A DNA stretch of 64,000 bases from Imperialibacter sp040222815 (GCF_040222815.1 NZ_JAVKCH010000039.1:62001-126000), one strand, 5' to 3'; shown: positions 1-9,936, counted from the stretch's first letter. Numbers and translations are program-made. The notes: generated by a model from the sequence alone, not told the origin.

Positions 1-2
1 AT

Positions 3-1031
3 TTGGCCGATGAGACATTTGATGCGTTCAGCCTTATTAATGAAAAAATATACGAGCAGCAAAAGATAGAAATGGCCAATATGATGGAGCAGGTGCTTCA
101 AACCATAAAGGTAGCCAATGAGAATGAGCTGCTCAAGCAGGAAGGACGGTTGCAAGAAGAAAGGATTACGCTTCAGCAATACCAGATATACTTTTTTGTA
201 TTTTCCATTGCCTTGCTCGGTATGTTGGCACTGCTTTTGGTTCGTTCAGGCAGGCTGCGGAAGAAGTATACCGAGGAGCTAGCCGCAACAAACGAATTGA
301 TAGAAGAGAAATCGAAGAAGCTTGAAGAGTTGGTGCGGGTAAAGGACAAGTTCTTTTCTATTATTTCTCACGACCTTCGCAGCCCCATAAGCACCCTGGC
401 CCAGTTTGTGGTGATGCTGAAGACTAGCTACAAAGATTTTTCGGATCAGGAAATGGAGGATGTGCTCGGAAAGTTTGACTCGCAACTGACCTCGACACTT
501 TCGCTGGCCGATGATATCATTCTTTGGGCGAAGGCAGAGATTAATCAGGCTCCCGGAATAAATGACGCTTTTGAAGTAAATAAAGCTATAGAAGCTGTGG
601 TCAAGGTGGCAGCTGAACAGCTGCGAATGAAAGGGATTATTTTGCAGGCAGAAATTGGCAACCACCTGATGGTGTCAGCAAACAGGGATCAGCTAGAGTT
701 TTGCATAAGGAATATTCTAAGCAACTCGATAAAGTTCACCCCCACGGGCGGCCACATCGGCATCGATACTTTCTCGGAAGGAAACATGGTGGCGGTGAAA
801 ATTGCGGATAGTGGAACCGGTATTTCGCTTGAAAAGCAAAGAATTCTGTTTCAAAGCCCGCTGAAACAGAGTGAAGGAGAATTGGGCACTGACGGTGAAA
901 AGGGTAAGGGGCTTGGGCTGTATCTGGTGAATGATTTTATGAAGAAAAATGGAGGCAGAGTGGAGGTGTCGAGTGAAGCGGGAAAGGGCTCCGTGTTCAC
1001 CCTCTATATCCCCGTTGCCACGGCTTCGTAA
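3..1031 (+). CDS. Sensor histidine kinase, C-terminal part (5' end outside window)
   Basis: The frame is open to the left edge, so the N-terminal sensor region is missing. What remains has a coiled-coil stretch, one membrane segment (about residues 61-80 of the visible part), a second coiled coil, a HisKA H-box SHDLRSP with the phospho-accepting His near residue 123, an N-box (NILSNSIKFTP, about 237-248), G1 (DSGTGIS) and G2 (GKGLGLYL, about 301-308). It is therefore a complete catalytic core of a membrane-bound two-component kinase. The upstream coiled coil is the kind seen after TPR sensor domains in Bacteroidota, but that part cannot be checked here. No response regulator lies downstream. 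It ends convergent with ffh. Confidence 0.93.
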   Translation: MADETFDAFSLINEKIYEQQKIEMANMMEQVLQTIKVANENELLKQEGRLQEERITLQQYQIYFFVFSIALLGMLALLLVRSGRLRKKYTEELAATNELIEEKSKKLEELVRVKDKFFSIISHDLRSPISTLAQFVVMLKTSYKDFSDQEMEDVLGKFDSQLTSTLSLADDIILWAKAEINQAPGINDAFEVNKAIEAVVKVAAEQLRMKGIILQAEIGNHLMVSANRDQLEFCIRNILSNSIKFTPTGGHIGIDTFSEGNMVAVKIADSGTGISLEKQRILFQSPLKQSEGELGTDGEKGKGLGLYLVNDFMKKNGGRVEVSSEAGKGSVFTLYIPVATAS

Positions 1032-1098
1032 AGTAAGACCCGCTATTTCCTAGCTGCCCTTCAAAAATCGAAAAAACAAGAAGCCGTGTAGCCTGCGG

Positions 1099-2424
1099 TT
1101 AGCGCCTCATCATGTTGCCCAGCGCCGCTTTTGCTCCGCCCATTTTGTTCATCGTTTTCATCATTTTGCGCATTTGCTCAAACTGCTTCATCAGGTTGTT
1201 AACCTCCTGAATGCTGGTGCCGCTTCCTTTGGCAATGCGCTGACGGCGGCTGCCGTTGATCAGATCGGGGTTTTCCCTTTCTTTAGGTGTCATCGACTTA
1301 ATGATCGCCTCAATGGGTTTGAATGAATCATCATCGACATCCACATCCTTCAGGGCTTTTCCCATGCCGGGAATCATACCCATCAGGTCTTTGATGTTGC
1401 CCATCTTTTTGATCTGATCGATTTGAGAAAGGAAATCGTCAAAGCCAAATTGGTTCTTTCGGATCTTCTTGTTGATCCTGTCGGCTTCCTGCTGATCGAA
1501 GGCCTCCTGTGCTTTTTCTACCAAAGACACCACATCACCCATACCGAGAATCCGCTGGGCCATCCTGTCGGGGTGGAACAGGTCGATGGCGTCCATTTTC
1601 TCGCCAGTCGAAATAAACTTGATAGGCTTGTCAACCACCGCTCTGATGGATAATGCGGCACCACCACGTGTGTCACCGTCCAGCTTGGTCAACACTACGC
1701 CGTCGAAGTTGAGTCTTTCGTTGAAGGTTTTGGCTGTGTTCACAGCATCCTGACCTGTCATTGAGTCGACCACGAAGAGCGTTTCTGTGGGCTTTAGTGA
1801 TTTTTTCAGGCCTTCAATCTCAGCCATCATTTGGTCATCGACAGCCAAACGACCGGCCGTATCGACAATCACTATTTTCTTGCCTGTCTTTTTCGCCTGG
1901 GCGATACCATTCTGGGCAATTTGAAGAGCGTTTTTGTTTTCAGGCTCAGCATATACATCTACTCCTACCTGCTCGCCCAATACTTTCAACTGGTCAATCG
2001 CCGCCGGTCGATAAATATCGCAAGCCACCAGCAGCACCTGACGGCCTTGCTTTTTCAATCTGTTGGCAAGCTTGCCAGTGAAGGTAGTCTTACCAGAACC
2101 CTGCAAACCCGATATAAGCACAACGGCCGGGTCTCCACTGATATTGATGTCAGCCTGTGAGCCACCCATGAGGCTGGTGAGCTCTTCGTGCACGATTTTG
2201 GTAAGCAACTGGCCCGGAGAAACGGCAATAAGCACATCACGGCCAAGCGCCTTTTCTTTGATGCCGTCAGTTACTTCCTTGGCTACTTTATAGTTTACGT
2301 CAGCCTCCACCAGCGCACGACGGATTTCCTTGATCGTGCTGGCAACGTTAATCTCTGATATTTTTCCCTGACCTTTGAGGGTCTTAATCGCTCTGTCGAG
2401 CTTTACACTTAAACTATCGAACAT
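1099..2424 (-). CDS. ffh: Signal recognition particle protein Ffh
   Basis: Ffh is the GTPase of the signal recognition particle. It binds 4.5S RNA and signal peptides and delivers ribosomes to FtsY at the membrane. The 441 residues match the family length. Visible are the N domain (1-90), the P-loop GLQGSGKTT (about 106-114), DTAGR (188-192), TKLDGD (about 247) and a methionine-rich M domain with IPGMGK and a C-terminus rich in Met, Gly and Lys/Arg (MRKMMKTMNKMGG). A perfect Bacteroidota -7 element lies about 23 bp upstream of the start. Identification is secure. Confidence 0.98.
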   Translation of the reverse strand: MFDSLSVKLDRAIKTLKGQGKISEINVASTIKEIRRALVEADVNYKVAKEVTDGIKEKALGRDVLIAVSPGQLLTKIVHEELTSLMGGSQADINISGDPAVVLISGLQGSGKTTFTGKLANRLKKQGRQVLLVACDIYRPAAIDQLKVLGEQVGVDVYAEPENKNALQIAQNGIAQAKKTGKKIVIVDTAGRLAVDDQMMAEIEGLKKSLKPTETLFVVDSMTGQDAVNTAKTFNERLNFDGVVLTKLDGDTRGGAALSIRAVVDKPIKFISTGEKMDAIDLFHPDRMAQRILGMGDVVSLVEKAQEAFDQQEADRINKKIRKNQFGFDDFLSQIDQIKKMGNIKDLMGMIPGMGKALKDVDVDDDSFKPIEAIIKSMTPKERENPDLINGSRRQRIAKGSGTSIQEVNNLMKQFEQMRKMMKTMNKMGGAKAALGNMMRR

Positions 2425-2446
2425 GCTTCAATGCTATTTTGAGGTG

Positions 2447-2454
2447 CAAAGATA
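2447..2454 (-). promoter_or_regulatory. Candidate -7 promoter element for ffh
   Basis: On the minus strand this reads TATCTTTG, a full match to the Bacteroidota -7 consensus TAnnTTTG. It is placed so that transcription would start roughly 10-17 bp before the ffh start codon. I could not find a convincing TTG-type -33 element at the usual spacing, so the call rests on the -7 box alone. Confidence 0.4.
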
Positions 2455-2531
2455 GGATAAAGTGTGCAAGTGTGCATGCATTCAACGGATAAGTGTTTAC
2501 CTAAACAGGCTGGTAGGGAGTCGCAATCAGG

Positions 2532-3794
2532 TTACAAAGACATCGCATGGTCGGCGGGTACATTTACGCCATTCCATATTTTTTTGGAAGTCCAGTCTGC
2601 CGCCGGTTCCGCCCAAAAAGCGTTGTTGGATGGCAACCCAAGTGGTAGAAAAGCCATGGAGCAAAGGTAGAGGCTGCCGGTGGATATGTAGCCCTCGGCA
2701 ATGGCAGGTTGATGCCCGCAGAACCCTATGGTGAGCCAGCCATTTTTGTCAAATGTGCCTTCTGCACCCATTATTTTCTTCATGGAAGTGGTAAGCGCCG
2801 ACCGGATGCTGGCCGGTGATATCCCTTCGCTAAGCTTTTCCATTAGTGTTATTTGTGCCAGCAACTGAAAGGCACCAATTCGGTAGGGTAGTGAGCGGCC
2901 AATAGGCGGGAAGGAGCCATCAGCCATGATCAGCCTTTCCTGAATGGCGGCATAACGCTGCCCGATTTTTAGGAACTTGTCAAATGCCTTTTGAAAATAC
3001 TGATCGTTGCGTTTGTCAAAGGGGATCATCGTGGAAGTGATGTCCAAAAGAAAAGGCTGGATGACGTAGCTGTTGTAATAATCCCAGTGGAAGTCTTCAC
3101 CATCACCAAAAACACCGTCGCCTTTGTACCAGCTTTCCATTTGTCTCACCGCAAGCTCTATTCTTACAGCGTCGCCTTCATCGTAAAATTTGGCCAGGGC
3201 CGCCTCCACCATGGCACTGAAAAGAATCCAGTTGCTGTGGTAGGGTCTGATCACCCGGCTCGAGATAAATGCATTTTTCAGATTAAGTTTCGTGGCGCTA
3301 TCGAGCATCTCCCAAAGCTCTTTTGGGGCACGGATCAATGCGTGGGCCAGAAAAGCCGCATCCACCAGGGGCTGAGCATGCTCGGTAAAATTCATAAAAT
3401 CAGGAGAGCCGGGATCTACCGCTTTGCCGATGGCTGTTCTTGAAAGGGTCGCATATTTTTTCCGAAGCTCCTCTTCCTTGCCTGTTAGGCTTGTTGATGA
3501 CAGCCAGGGGGCCATTCCTGACAGAAGCCTTCCGAAAGCTTCGAGGTAGGTGACTTGCCGTCTTGAAGCTTCCTGCCCTTCTTTGCACTCCACCGGCATG
3601 TTTTTCTTCAGTGTGCCTGCCGCCAGGTTCGTCAGCACAGGGTCAGCTATTTTGACAAGCATGTTTACCCAATAAGATCTGTCGTCTTCTGCTGCTATTT
3701 GTGCACCAGTGGGGAAGGCAGATAGAGAAGCTGGTGTCATTAAGCCAAGTGCGCCAACGCCAGCGGCATTTTTGATAAAGTTTCTTCTTTCCAT
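2532..3794 (-). CDS. DUF2264-type Tat-exported protein
   Basis: The protein starts with a twin-arginine style signal (MERRNFIKNAAGVGALGL, then a hydrophobic run and ASLSAFPTGA), so it is probably exported. I chose the ATG at 3794 because the signal begins there and the upstream extension has no signal character. The mature part resembles DUF2264, an alpha/alpha-barrel family often found near polysaccharide-degrading genes. Features include WILFSAMVEAAL, MESWYKGDGVFGDGEDFHWDYYNSYVIQPF and FPPIGRSLPYRIGAFQ. Function is unknown in detail, and a lyase or hydrolase on sugars is only inferred from family context. It lies downstream of, and on the same strand as, a Tat-tagged Gfo/Idh/MocA protein. 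Confidence 0.8.
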   Translation of the reverse strand: MERRNFIKNAAGVGALGLMTPASLSAFPTGAQIAAEDDRSYWVNMLVKIADPVLTNLAAGTLKKNMPVECKEGQEASRRQVTYLEAFGRLLSGMAPWLSSTSLTGKEEELRKKYATLSRTAIGKAVDPGSPDFMNFTEHAQPLVDAAFLAHALIRAPKELWEMLDSATKLNLKNAFISSRVIRPYHSNWILFSAMVEAALAKFYDEGDAVRIELAVRQMESWYKGDGVFGDGEDFHWDYYNSYVIQPFLLDITSTMIPFDKRNDQYFQKAFDKFLKIGQRYAAIQERLIMADGSFPPIGRSLPYRIGAFQLLAQITLMEKLSEGISPASIRSALTTSMKKIMGAEGTFDKNGWLTIGFCGHQPAIAEGYISTGSLYLCSMAFLPLGLPSNNAFWAEPAADWTSKKIWNGVNVPADHAMSL

Positions 3795-3890
3795 GGTATT
3801 AGTTACTGCAATTCGGTAAAAAACACAAACACCCGACATTTTTCAATATGCCAGGTGCTGTACGTAGTTGCGTTTGCCAACTGCTTGTTG

Positions 3891-5294
3891 CTAAGCGAGC
3901 TTTGCTTTTTCAGGATCCCAGTTCACAATTCTGTTTTCGAAGTAGCTCAGGTTGGAGCACAGCGCCGGACCTGCTGCCCGCATGCCAAACAAGGCGTCCT
4001 CCAGAATGGGCTTACCTTCTCTAATGCCCGCATAGAAATTGGTATGATGCGAAATATCGGCGCTATAGCCTTGTGGCGCCTTGTATTCTACTTCCGGTAT
4101 CAGCATTTCGGGTGCTTCAGGCGGAAACTCCGCTTTGTACCACTTCTCAAATTCTTTTTGCTGCGCTTCTGTGAAAGTGCTGAAGCTGTCCCAGCCGCCG
4201 TAACCCGGGGCTTTTTTGGCTTTGTTTCTTTCGACAGTGAGTCCACTCCAGCCGAGAGTGATGGTGCCTTCGCTGCCCACCAGGCGTACTCTGGAGCCAC
4301 CACCTCCGCCGTCTACAAAGTTGACCCTCATTTGTAAATTGAAGGCTGGATGCTTGGCAGTCGCAGGGTAGTCGTGGATGGAGCACATCAGGTCTGGCAC
4401 GTCCCGGCCGTCTTTCCAATAGCGAAGGCCACCCGACGCATAGATTCGGTTGGGCCCCGTTGAGCCGGTGATCGTGTGGAAGTTGGTGAACAAGTGAACG
4501 AAAAGATCGCCTGCTATCCCTGTGCCGTAGTCCTGATAGTTTCTCCAGCGGAAGAACCTCTTGGCATCGAAGGGCACTTTTGGTGCATCGCCAAGGTAGC
4601 GGTCCCAGTCAACCGTGGCCGGGCTGGCATCGGTGGGAATTGAGTACTGCCAGGCACCGTTGCCGCCCTGGCGGTCGTTGTAAGTTTCCACCATGATCAA
4701 CTGCCCGATGGCGCCGGACTCATAAATCTCCTTAGCTTTATGGCTCACCAGGTTGCTGGCCGATTGGCTGCCTACCTGAAACACTTTCTTCGTTTTGGCT
4801 TGTGTGTCTATGACTGCCTGGCCTTCGTCGAGGCGGTGTACCATGGGCTTTTCGCAATACACATGCTTGCCTTTGTTCATGGCATCGATGGAAATACGGT
4901 CGTGCCAGTGGTCAGAAGTGGCAATGATCACCGCATCTATATCTTTTCTGTCTAGTATTTCTTTGTAGTCTTTTGTGGTGAAAATGTCCTTTCCGTAAAG
5001 CTCTTTGGTGCGATCAAGCCTCCCTGTGTAAAGGTCACAAGCGGCCACAAGCTTTACTCCAGGTATTTGTACCGACGTACTTAAATTGTTGAAACCCATG
5101 ATGCCCATGCCAATGACGGCAATATTGACTTTGTCGTTGGCAGCATATTTTTTTAGCTCGTTCTCAGGCTCTTTGATAAGAAAGGTTTGTTTGCTTTTTC
5201 CTGCCATGAGCAGCGAAGGGGCAGCACCAGCCAGCAGCGAGGTTCCTACTGCTTTCTTTATAAAATTCCGTCTGTTTGAAGTAGGCTTTTTCAT
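3891..5294 (-). CDS. Tat-exported Gfo/Idh/MocA family oxidoreductase
   Basis: The start at 5294 gives MKKPTSNRRNFIKKAVGTSLLAGAA, a clear twin-arginine signal. The upstream in-frame extension is not needed. The N-terminal Rossmann fold shows AVIGMGIMGFNN and the central motif CEKPMVHRLDEG, with EKP typical of this NAD(P)-dependent sugar oxidoreductase family. The C-terminal domain is the GFO_IDH_MocA_C2 type with a Gly-rich segment (VDGGGGGSRVRLVGSEGTI). Such exported family members in Bacteroidota are thought to act on sugars in the periplasm, possibly with tightly bound cofactor. The substrate is unknown. It probably forms a transcription unit with the DUF2264 gene about 100 bp downstream. 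Confidence 0.9.
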   Translation of the reverse strand: MKKPTSNRRNFIKKAVGTSLLAGAAPSLLMAGKSKQTFLIKEPENELKKYAANDKVNIAVIGMGIMGFNNLSTSVQIPGVKLVAACDLYTGRLDRTKELYGKDIFTTKDYKEILDRKDIDAVIIATSDHWHDRISIDAMNKGKHVYCEKPMVHRLDEGQAVIDTQAKTKKVFQVGSQSASNLVSHKAKEIYESGAIGQLIMVETYNDRQGGNGAWQYSIPTDASPATVDWDRYLGDAPKVPFDAKRFFRWRNYQDYGTGIAGDLFVHLFTNFHTITGSTGPNRIYASGGLRYWKDGRDVPDLMCSIHDYPATAKHPAFNLQMRVNFVDGGGGGSRVRLVGSEGTITLGWSGLTVERNKAKKAPGYGGWDSFSTFTEAQQKEFEKWYKAEFPPEAPEMLIPEVEYKAPQGYSADISHHTNFYAGIREGKPILEDALFGMRAAGPALCSNLSYFENRIVNWDPEKAKLA

Positions 5295-5428
5295 TGTAAG
5301 GGAGTTATTGACTATCGAAACTGAAAGTAATATACTCCATAAAAGTCCAAGCTTCAAACAGCAGGCTGTCGTTGGTAATTATTGGTGAAGTGTGGCTGGA
5401 CAGGCAGTGCGGAAGGTAATGCCAAATA

Positions 5429-6337
5429 TCACTTATTTGCGGGTGTGTCCGCTAACAAATGCCCCAGGGCGTCGATGAGCTTGTCTGATAAAACCGAGTC
5501 CTCTTTGTTGTCGCTAAAGAAAGGTTGTATCTCTTTTACGTAGTTTTCGAAGCCTTCGAAGTCTCTTTTTTCGACAAGGGAAAGCAATATTTCAGCCTCT
5601 TTCATAAACAACTGTGTAACCTCCTTCACAAACGGGTTGAAGATCTGTATTTCTGCATACAGCCGGGGGTTTTGCAGCACATACCGTGTGTAGAAAAGCA
5701 GGAATATCCGGTAGGTGGGAGAAGAGAGACTTTTGATGAAATCCAGATTGGCCCCCATATGCGCCAGGGTTTTCGCACTCACAAATACATTGAAGTGGTT
5801 CAGTCCCTGAATCACACCCATTAGCCTGTCGTGTTCATCATAAGAGATGTCCTGCACAAGGGCTCCTTGCTCCGAAAACAGGGTTTTCCAGTAAAGCTCA
5901 GTTTCTGTCTCAACGTTTACACTGTAGTTAAAGATCACTACCTGGCCTTCCACATTCTTCACCGAAGGGGCAAACATGGGATGAATAGAAATGTATTGGG
6001 AAGAAATATCGCTCTGTTCCTGCGAGATTTTTTGATGAGCAGCTACTATGCCCGATTTGACACTGCATACGTCTATCAAAAGCTTGTCATTCAACGATGG
6101 GTATATTTCGGCAAGCACACCCTCCATGGCCGAAATTGGTACTGCCAGAATCAACACATCGCAGGCCGCAACAAGCTCAATGTTAGAGCTGTACTGACTT
6201 AATTCATCATTTGAAGTGAAGCTTACCTTGTGGCCTCTGTCAGATAGAAATTCCACCAGCCACTTGCCCATACCACGGCTTCCACCAACCACACCTATAC
6301 TTTTCGAATGCTCGCTTTTCATAAAACTATTGGTCAT
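5429..6337 (-). CDS. tyrA: Prephenate dehydrogenase (TyrA family)
   Basis: This enzyme oxidises prephenate to 4-hydroxyphenylpyruvate for tyrosine synthesis. The N-terminal NAD-binding fold begins IGVVGGSRGMGKWLVEFL. The family's HPMFGP motif appears as HPMFAP, and the helical dimerisation domain follows (GVIQGLNHFNVFVSAKTLAHMG). No ACT domain or chorismate mutase domain is attached. Starts at 6337 or 6322 (ATG, MKSEHSK) are both plausible. An ATG at 6358 would add seven unlikely residues. It is divergent from the YfhO gene. With the trp operon, DAHP synthase and phhA, it makes this window rich in aromatic amino acid genes. Confidence 0.88.
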   Translation of the reverse strand: MTNSFMKSEHSKSIGVVGGSRGMGKWLVEFLSDRGHKVSFTSNDELSQYSSNIELVAACDVLILAVPISAMEGVLAEIYPSLNDKLLIDVCSVKSGIVAAHQKISQEQSDISSQYISIHPMFAPSVKNVEGQVVIFNYSVNVETETELYWKTLFSEQGALVQDISYDEHDRLMGVIQGLNHFNVFVSAKTLAHMGANLDFIKSLSSPTYRIFLLFYTRYVLQNPRLYAEIQIFNPFVKEVTQLFMKEAEILLSLVEKRDFEGFENYVKEIQPFFSDNKEDSVLSDKLIDALGHLLADTPANK

Positions 6338-6614
6338 GCTAAAGTAATTGAATAGCACGTTTTCTTATAAAAGTCTGCTAAATACATAATTTTATCTTTT
6401 CGTTCCTTCCGGTTAACTCAATTTAATCTGAACGTTCGTTCTTAAATCGGCATTGAAATTATATTATTGCCGGATAGAATCTGGGCTTGGGTAAATGGCC
6501 GAAAAGCCATTGAGACGATGATAGTTAGTCATTGTGGTCAATATACTACTACTGTGAGGGTGGTGAGGAGGGGGTTAGTTTTTGGCTCTCTTGAAAATTA
6601 TAAAATTGTAACAC

Positions 6615-9068
6615 ATGAAAATTACCTTTAGCAAGAAGGTCATACAACACCTTATAGCAATAGCAGTTTTTTACTTGTTGACTATATTTTTCTTCAGTCC
6701 TGTTTTTTTTGACAATAAAAACATCAATCAGCAGGACATTCTACAATGGCAGGGGTCGGTGCAGGAGATAAAGGAGTTCAGAGAAACGACCGGGGAGGAG
6801 CCACTCTGGACCAATTCCATGTTTGGCGGCATGCCTGCCTACATGATCGATGTGGACTGGAGCAATGATATTGTGGAGTTTCTGCAATCGGCATACAGCT
6901 TATGGCTGCCCCATCCTGTCAGGGTGGTGTTTGCCAGCATGGTGTCGTACTACATTTTGCTTCTGGCTTTTGGTGTCACTCCCTACCTGGCCATAGTGGG
7001 GGCGGTCGGTTTTGCCTTTACTTCTTACAACATGATTTGCCTGGTGGCCGGCCACAACGCAAGACTGGGAGCCATTGCTTTTGCACCGCTTATTCTTGCG
7101 GGTATTCACAAGGCCTACGATGGCAAAAAGAGAATCGGGTTTGCACTGGCGGCGTTAGGGCTGGCCATGCACCTGCGGATCAACCACCTTCAAATCACTT
7201 ACTATTTACTGCTTATCATTATCATCTATGCCATAGCTCGGTTGGTGGTGGAGACGCAGAAAGGGCTGCTGAAGCCATTTCTAAAACATAGTTTTGTGCT
7301 CATTTTAGCAGCCTTACTGGGCCTTGGAACCTTCTTTGGTGAGTTTTGGGCAACTTACGACTACGCCAAATACACGCAAAGGGGAAGGCCCGAGTTGGCA
7401 GCCCAAAAAGAAGCCAAGCCCAATGCTGACGGCCTGGGCAAAAGCTATGCCTTCAACCACAGCAACGGCATTTTCGAGCCCATCGTAATGTTCATCCCCA
7501 ATTTTTATGGGGGAGCCATGTTCGGCGGATTCGACACTGATGGAGCTGCGGCCGTCGAGCTACAAAAAATGGGAGTGCCCCGTCAGCAGGTAGCCCAGCA
7601 ATTGAATGGCCTGCCCGCCTACTGGGGTAACCAGCCGGGTACGTTGCCATACTATGCAGGTGCCATCATCATTTTCCTCGCAGTACTTGGGGGTATAGTG
7701 TTGCCTGGCAAACAAAAGTACTGGATGTTTGTGGTGATTGCCTTTGGCATCGCACTCACGTGGGGTAAGAACTTTTCTTCATTCAACTACTTTCTCTTCG
7801 ACTACTTCCCCGGATACAATAAATTCAGGTCAGTGACTTTTGCCTTGTTCATGCCATTGCTCTGTCTGCCACTGTTGGGCATGCTGGGGCTTCAGCTTGG
7901 CCTGGAAAAATCATTTGATAAAAAATGGATGAAGAGCTTCTACATCGCCCTCGGCGCAACGGGCGGTTTTGCCCTACTGGCCATCGTGTTTGCTGGTATG
8001 GGGGGATACGCAAGTCCAAATGACGCAGGGCTTGAGCAATACCCCCGGTTGTTACAAGCGCTCCGTATCGACAGAGCGTCATTGCTTCGAGCGGATGCGT
8101 TTAGGTCACTTTTGTTCATCGTTGCGGCGGGAACATGTATCTATTTCTGGGCAAAGGGCAAACTGTCCGCCGTATGGGCTCCTCTGTTGCTCGTTGTGGT
8201 CACCTCTGTGGATGTGATATCTGTAAGCAGAAGGTACCTGAACGACAAGAATTTCACAACGAACCCAGCTCGTCAGTTCTTTGCCCCCTCTGAGGCAGAC
8301 CAGGTGATTTTGAGTGACAAAGACTATTACCGGGTCTTCAATCTCAACGACCCCTTCAACGACGCTCAAACGTCCTATTTTCACCACTCCCTAGGCGGCT
8401 ATCATGCTGCTAAGCTTAGGAGGTATCAGGATTTGATCGAGTACTGCCTGTCGGCTGAGGCTAACCAGTTGTACTCCACTGTGCAGGCTGGCTCGAGAGA
8501 TTTTTCAGGACTTGGAGTAGTCAACATGCTTAATACCAGGTACTTCAAATTTGGCGATAATAAAGGGGAGGTGCTTAGAAATGGAGATGCCAATGGGCCT
8601 GCCTGGTTCGTCTCCAACGTTTATAAAGTAAATTCAGCTGATGAGGAAATAGACGTTTTGTGTGGTACAGACACCAAATCGGTAGCCATTATTGATGCTA
8701 CCAAGTTTGACGTAGCCGCTACTGAATATGACGACTCCGGTACCATCGCCTTACAGAGTTACGCACCTAATAAGCTGGTGTACAAGTCAAGCTCTTCCAG
8801 CGAGGCATTGGCCATCTTCTCCGAAATCTACTATCCTGAGGGGTGGGTAGCCCGCATCGATGGAAATGAAGCACCTATCCTCCGGGCCGACTACGTGCTC
8901 CGGGCGCTTCAGGTGCCTGCAGGAGACCATGAGATCGTCTTTACTTTCGAGCCTGTTATTTTCTCTGTCGGCAACAAGGTGATGCTTGGTTCCTCCTTTA
9001 TCCTGTTGATTGTAGTGGTGCTGGTATTTGGCTACCAGGTGCGAAAAATGTTGTTCGATCAAGTCTAA
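6615..9068 (+). CDS. YfhO family multi-pass membrane protein
   Basis: This 817-residue protein has about a dozen hydrophobic segments, starting with one at residues 10-30, then a soluble C-terminal domain and a final membrane segment (about 785-805). The features WTNSMFGGMPAY near the N-terminus, FIPNFYGG and SEIYYPEGWVARIDG near the C-terminus are typical of YfhO/DUF6541-like proteins, which belong to the GT-C-type membrane glycosyltransferase-like proteins. In Bacillus, YfhO is linked to glycosylation of lipoteichoic acid. The substrate here is unknown. The stop codon overlaps the start of the next gene by one base (TAATG), which suggests translational coupling. Confidence 0.88.
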   Translation: MKITFSKKVIQHLIAIAVFYLLTIFFFSPVFFDNKNINQQDILQWQGSVQEIKEFRETTGEEPLWTNSMFGGMPAYMIDVDWSNDIVEFLQSAYSLWLPHPVRVVFASMVSYYILLLAFGVTPYLAIVGAVGFAFTSYNMICLVAGHNARLGAIAFAPLILAGIHKAYDGKKRIGFALAALGLAMHLRINHLQITYYLLLIIIIYAIARLVVETQKGLLKPFLKHSFVLILAALLGLGTFFGEFWATYDYAKYTQRGRPELAAQKEAKPNADGLGKSYAFNHSNGIFEPIVMFIPNFYGGAMFGGFDTDGAAAVELQKMGVPRQQVAQQLNGLPAYWGNQPGTLPYYAGAIIIFLAVLGGIVLPGKQKYWMFVVIAFGIALTWGKNFSSFNYFLFDYFPGYNKFRSVTFALFMPLLCLPLLGMLGLQLGLEKSFDKKWMKSFYIALGATGGFALLAIVFAGMGGYASPNDAGLEQYPRLLQALRIDRASLLRADAFRSLLFIVAAGTCIYFWAKGKLSAVWAPLLLVVVTSVDVISVSRRYLNDKNFTTNPARQFFAPSEADQVILSDKDYYRVFNLNDPFNDAQTSYFHHSLGGYHAAKLRRYQDLIEYCLSAEANQLYSTVQAGSRDFSGLGVVNMLNTRYFKFGDNKGEVLRNGDANGPAWFVSNVYKVNSADEEIDVLCGTDTKSVAIIDATKFDVAATEYDDSGTIALQSYAPNKLVYKSSSSSEALAIFSEIYYPEGWVARIDGNEAPILRADYVLRALQVPAGDHEIVFTFEPVIFSVGNKVMLGSSFILLIVVVLVFGYQVRKMLFDQV

Positions 9069-9358
9069 TGGCCATGACTGACGAGACCGAAGAAAGTGAT
9101 TTGAATAGGCAAATCAAGAAACTGGAAACCAGAAAGTCGATCTCGAAAAACCTATCCATCATCCTCAATTCGATAGTGTTGTTTGTAGTCGTTTGGAACC
9201 TGGCCAACCTTTCAATGTTTCTCGACTTGAACAGAGAAGGCGCATGGGTCATTTTGGCCGCATTGGTTAGTACTATTTTCTATCATCAGGCAGACACCAA
9301 ACTTTTGAAGCTAAAGCTGAAGGTGCTCGAAAAAAGGACCTCCAACAAGCATAAGTAA
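9068..9358 (+). CDS. Small two-helix membrane protein, hypothetical
   Basis: This 96-residue protein has a charged, coiled-coil-like N-terminus (about 1-33), a hydrophobic segment (about 34-53), a second one (about 60-78) and a basic tail. It starts on the last base of the YfhO stop codon, so it is almost surely co-translated with it and may assist it in the membrane. I do not recognise the family. The overlap and the continuous frame with sensible composition are the main reasons to call it real. Confidence 0.7.
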   Translation: MAMTDETEESDLNRQIKKLETRKSISKNLSIILNSIVLFVVVWNLANLSMFLDLNREGAWVILAALVSTIFYHQADTKLLKLKLKVLEKRTSNKHK

Positions 9359-9456
9359 GACTCAAGAGGGTTTTGTCACACTTTCCCGCATTTAATGCAA
9401 CCTTTCTTAATGAATAATAGTATATATAGTACCTTGTAATACAAAATACTACCAAA

Positions 9457-9936
9457 ATGAAAAGGACACTATTACTGATCGGAATATTTGCATTTACTTA
9501 TGTTGCCGCCAATGCGCAACGACGTGTGAATGAAAGAGATCTTAAAGGCGTTTGGAAACTTGTTATCGACGTCGACAAGGATGAAGTGAGAGAGGAGATT
9601 GAGGATGAAGACAATATTGTGGCGCAAATCTTTGCTGAGACGATCACCGACTTCGCTTTCAATATTATTGAGAAGATTGATATTCGATTTGAATTTCTTC
9701 CTGATAATCGACTAAGGGTCGAAACCAATGCCTTTGGTGAGACCGATGTTGAATATTCAGAGTGGCACATTAATAAAGATGGAGAGCTTTGGATCAGTGA
9801 TTCGGATCATTTCAACATAGGTGATGACGATGAAGACGACTTCTGGATGTTCGATGGAAAGAATTTAGTGGCTTATGAAAAAAGCCATGATGGCCGCAAG
9901 AAAAACAAGGAAGTCTATTTAACACCAGTTCAATAG
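9457..9936 (+). CDS. Small secreted acidic protein, lipocalin-like, hypothetical
   Basis: A signal peptide (residues 1-20, MKRTLLLIGIFAFTYVAANA, cleavage before QRR) is followed by about 139 residues with DLKGVWKL near the start, as in lipocalin-like (DUF4923-type) domains. The mature part alternates strands, including RFEFLPDNRLRVET and SEWHINKDGELWISD, and is strongly acidic (EEIEDEDN, GDDDEDDFW). The lipocalin-like fold is inferred from the GxW motif and strand pattern and is not a firm assignment. It is monocistronic and convergent with moeA. Confidence 0.75.
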   Translation: MKRTLLLIGIFAFTYVAANAQRRVNERDLKGVWKLVIDVDKDEVREEIEDEDNIVAQIFAETITDFAFNIIEKIDIRFEFLPDNRLRVETNAFGETDVEYSEWHINKDGELWISDSDHFNIGDDDEDDFWMFDGKNLVAYEKSHDGRKKNKEVYLTPVQ

